DNA from: Tenericutes bacterium HGW-Tenericutes-1
Lineage (GTDB): Bacteria; Bacillota_I; Bacilli_A; Izemoplasmatales; Hujiaoplasmataceae
Reading direction: 5' to 3'
NCBI GenBank assembly: GCA_002839155.1
Contig: PGXM01000003.1
Location: forward strand, 62,001-126,000
DNA length: 64,000 nucleotides
Of this stretch, positions 61,937 to 64,000 are shown in pieces (position 1 is the first letter of the stretch; every line of letters starts with the position of its first letter). Below the pieces are notes generated by a model. The model saw only the letters and a program-made list of their open reading frames with translations. It searched no databases and had not been told where the DNA came from. The position numbers and the translations under genes are program-made.

Positions 61937-62491
61937 ATGCGTTTGATTGTCGGTTTGGGTAATCCTGGAAAGGAATATGCCAAATCCAAGCATAACATTG
62001 GTTTTATGGTAATAGATGCTTATGCCAAGTTAAAAGAACTGAAGTTTGTTAAAGAAACCAAATTTCAAGGTGAACTTGTTAAGTATCAAGATGTTATTTT
62101 ATTAAAACCAAAAACGTTTATGAATAATTCTGGTGTTTCTGTTAAAGCTGTTGCGCAGTTTTATCAAATTGCCAACGAAGATATCTTAGTCATTTCTGAT
62201 GATTTGGATCTTCCGTTTGGAAAACTGAGATTGCGTGAATTTGGAAGTGCTGGCGGGCATAATGGACTAAAGTCGATTATTGCGATGTTAGGGGATCAAA
62301 AATTTAATCGTTTACGTATCGGAATCGATCGAGATGATAAAGAAGTTGTTGATTATGTTTTGAGTAAATTAACAAAAGAACAATCGAAACAACTTGCTGA
62401 CTTATTAATAACAACCAATAATATTGTTGATGATTTTGTTTCTGGAAAAGTATATAACGATATTATGAATACTTACAACTCGAAAAAATAA
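61937..62491 (+). CDS. pth: Peptidyl-tRNA hydrolase
   Basis: The 184 residues show GLGNPGKEYAKSKHNIGF with the catalytic His, KPKTFMNNSG, SDDLDLPFGKLRLR and GSAGGHNGLKSI. It releases peptides from peptidyl-tRNA. It starts 2 bases after the jag stop and is the last gene before a strong terminator. In Bacillus pth lies near spoVG-prs; here it has moved to the jag operon. Confidence 0.95.
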   Translation: MRLIVGLGNPGKEYAKSKHNIGFMVIDAYAKLKELKFVKETKFQGELVKYQDVILLKPKTFMNNSGVSVKAVAQFYQIANEDILVISDDLDLPFGKLRLREFGSAGGHNGLKSIIAMLGDQKFNRLRIGIDRDDKEVVDYVLSKLTKEQSKQLADLLITTNNIVDDFVSGKVYNDIMNTYNSKK

Positions 62492-62496
62492 AAAAT

Positions 62497-62528
62497 GGGT
62501 GTTTCGTTTAATTGCGAAACACCCTTTT
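62497..62528. terminator. Bidirectional terminator between pth and the amylase-family gene
   Basis: GGGTGTTTCG pairs perfectly with CGAAACACCC around an 8-base loop, with TTTT after it and A-rich sequence before it, between convergent genes. Confidence 0.9.
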
Positions 62529-62535
62529 AGTTCAT

Positions 62536-64000
62536 TTAAATTAGTTTGAGTATTTTGTATCCATAAGGAGATAATTCAATTTTTTCCTTCGCTAGCAAGG
62601 CTATATTTTGTTCAACATCTATAAGGTTTTTACCTATTAGATCAGAAGGAAAATCAATCACTTTTGTTTCTTGATTATTGTTAATAATGATGTATATTGA
62701 TCCTTTTTGATAGATTAATATGCCGTCTTTGGCATGGTGCCAAGTGATATCGACCATCGTAAATTCTGGATTATTTTTACGAAGCTTAATTAAATTCTTA
62801 AAAAATGATAGTAACGATAAATCTTGTTTTGATTCATCCCAAATCATGCATCTTCTGTTATCAGGATCATGGTCGCCTTCCATGCCAATTTCATCTCCGT
62901 AATAGATGGCTGGAGAACCGCAGAAACTGAAGATAAAAAGGTAAATCAATTTTACTTTTCTAACGTCGTTATCACATCTTGTTTTGATGCGCATTGTATC
63001 ATGTGACGAGACAAGATTGAACATGTTGATAGCGACAGTTTTAGGATATGATAGTAAGAGATTATTTACCCGATACTTAAACATTTCGGCGTCAATGGGA
63101 TCACTATTTTTATAAGTCGAGATAAATTGCCATAAAGGATAACTAATTTCATAATTCATTACGGCATCAAATTGATCTCCTTGTAGCCAAGGGGTTGAAT
63201 CGTCCCAATTTTCTCCAATGATGTATAAGTCTGGTTTGATTGCTCTAACAACTTGTCTAAACTTTCTCCAAAATGAATGACTGACTTCGTTTGAAACATC
63301 CAGTCTCCAACCATCAATATCATATTCTTTAACCCAATAAGCGGCGACATCAAGCAAATATTTCTCCATGATTGGATTAGAGGTATTGAGTTTTGGCATG
63401 AACGGTGTCATCGCAAAAGTTTTATATTTTGGGGTTATGTTATATACGGCAGGTCTACCATTTTTATCAAGAGGAAAATCAATAAAATTATCTTCTAAAA
63501 TATAAAAACAATCCCAATATTTCGAAGCGCGTTTATTTTTAATAACATCCTGAAAATATGGATGATCCCATCCGCAATGATTGAATACGGCGTCAAGCAT
63601 GACTTTAATTCCGGCTTTATGACAGGCATCGACCATTGCTTTAAAATCATCATTTGTACCAAAGGTTGGATCAATTGTAAAATAATCTTCTGTATCATAT
63701 TTGTGTGCCGAATAAGCTTTAAATATCGGTGTGAAATAGATACCTGTAATTCCCAAGTCCACTAGATAAGGAATTTTTTCAATAACGCCTTTTAAGTCTC
63801 CACCGAAAAACATATTGTTTTTTATTTTATCGGTAATAGATCCGAAGGGAAGATATCCTTCCTTTTGATCTATGCTTTTATTAAAGCGGTCTAAAAATAT
63901 TTGATACCATACTGTATCTTTTGTCCAAGATGGAGAATCAATTAAATCTTCTTCATTGATATAAGGATAATTGAAATATCCCGCTAAGTCATGAATAAAA
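62536..64000 (-). CDS. GH13 alpha-amylase-family enzyme (neopullulanase-type), 5' end cut by window edge
   Basis: The frame is open from the window edge, 62 codons upstream of the first Met; WTKDTVWYQIFLDRF lies in that upstream part, so the first visible Met (FFGGDLKGV) is internal. Four GH13 regions are seen: DAVFNHCG, the nucleophile Asp in GWRLDVSNEV, the acid Glu in IIGENWDD, and SSHDT. It ends with a C-terminal beta domain. FFGGDLKGV is typical of neopullulanase/cyclomaltodextrinase enzymes, which act on maltodextrins in the cytoplasm. The substrate is inferred from family. Confidence 0.93.
   Translation of the reverse strand, partial: FIHDLAGYFNYPYINEEDLIDSPSWTKDTVWYQIFLDRFNKSIDQKEGYLPFGSITDKIKNNMFFGGDLKGVIEKIPYLVDLGITGIYFTPIFKAYSAHKYDTEDYFTIDPTFGTNDDFKAMVDACHKAGIKVMLDAVFNHCGWDHPYFQDVIKNKRASKYWDCFYILEDNFIDFPLDKNGRPAVYNITPKYKTFAMTPFMPKLNTSNPIMEKYLLDVAAYWVKEYDIDGWRLDVSNEVSHSFWRKFRQVVRAIKPDLYIIGENWDDSTPWLQGDQFDAVMNYEISYPLWQFISTYKNSDPIDAEMFKYRVNNLLLSYPKTVAINMFNLVSSHDTMRIKTRCDNDVRKVKLIYLFIFSFCGSPAIYYGDEIGMEGDHDPDNRRCMIWDESKQDLSLLSFFKNLIKLRKNNPEFTMVDITWHHAKDGILIYQKGSIYIIINNNQETKVIDFPSDLIGKNLIDVEQNIALLAKEKIELSPYGYKILKLI

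Noticed and set aside
1-64000. Mycoplasma-type code with TGA as Trp
   Set aside because: mnmE and pstA end at TGA at their natural family lengths, and conserved Trp residues are coded by TGG.

Overview
This window is a low-GC bacterial chromosome segment spanning the replication origin. The standard code applies: TGA is used as a stop (mnmE, pstA) and Trp is TGG. Gene content and order (rpmH-oriC-dnaA-dnaN, dnaX-ybaB-recR, ispE-spoVG-prs, rnpA-yidC-jag) are Bacillota-like but reduced. Many Thr-rich lipoproteins and secreted nuclease and LTD proteins suggest a deep Mollicutes relative such as the Acholeplasma/Izemoplasma group. That placement is inference; no rRNA is present.

Layout. From 1 to 12.5 kb, on the minus strand, lies an accessory operon: a sugar-type ABC transporter (ATPase, two permeases, lipoprotein receptor), then a staphylococcal-nuclease-type lipoprotein and a 1558-residue modular lipoprotein, with a truncated relative at the window edge. 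It reads as a system for attacking and importing extracellular polymer, possibly DNA. From 12.7 to 19.6 kb are housekeeping genes (recR, ybaB, dnaX, a stand-alone EI-N-like protein, mnmE, ttcA) with a near-perfect parS site between mnmE and ttcA. From 19.7 to 25.3 kb are a four-gene membrane operon (unknown protein, NfeD, RDD, SPFH), an orphan membrane-anchored protein and a metallophosphatase lipoprotein. asnS follows behind a T-box leader, then a HepT/MntA toxin-antitoxin pair whose promoter holds three copies of one palindrome, then prs-spoVG-ispE, a YolD/Y-family polymerase pair and the phosphate regulon (pstS-pstC-pstA-pstB-phoU-phoP-phoR).

The PstS receptor appears circularly permuted and PstA carries a large extra extracytoplasmic segment, so the phosphate importer is unusual. 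Next come pspC, a FIVAR-repeat surface protein, a PatB/MalY aminotransferase-like lyase, purB and folD. From 45.1 to 52.0 kb a plus-strand cluster encodes all seven shikimate-pathway activities, including an AroE-AroK fusion, plus prephenate dehydrogenase. An aminotransferase that could finish tyrosine synthesis lies next to it on the other strand with purA.

The origin region (56.6-60 kb) holds dnaN, dnaA, an AT-rich oriC with five variant DnaA boxes (TTTTCCACA type), and rpmH and rnpA leading away to yidC, jag and pth. A GH13 amylase-family gene runs off the right edge. Left of oriC most genes are on the minus strand, co-directional with replication; the mnmE, NfeD and shikimate blocks are head-on exceptions. 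No tRNA, rRNA, insertion sequence or CRISPR array was seen.
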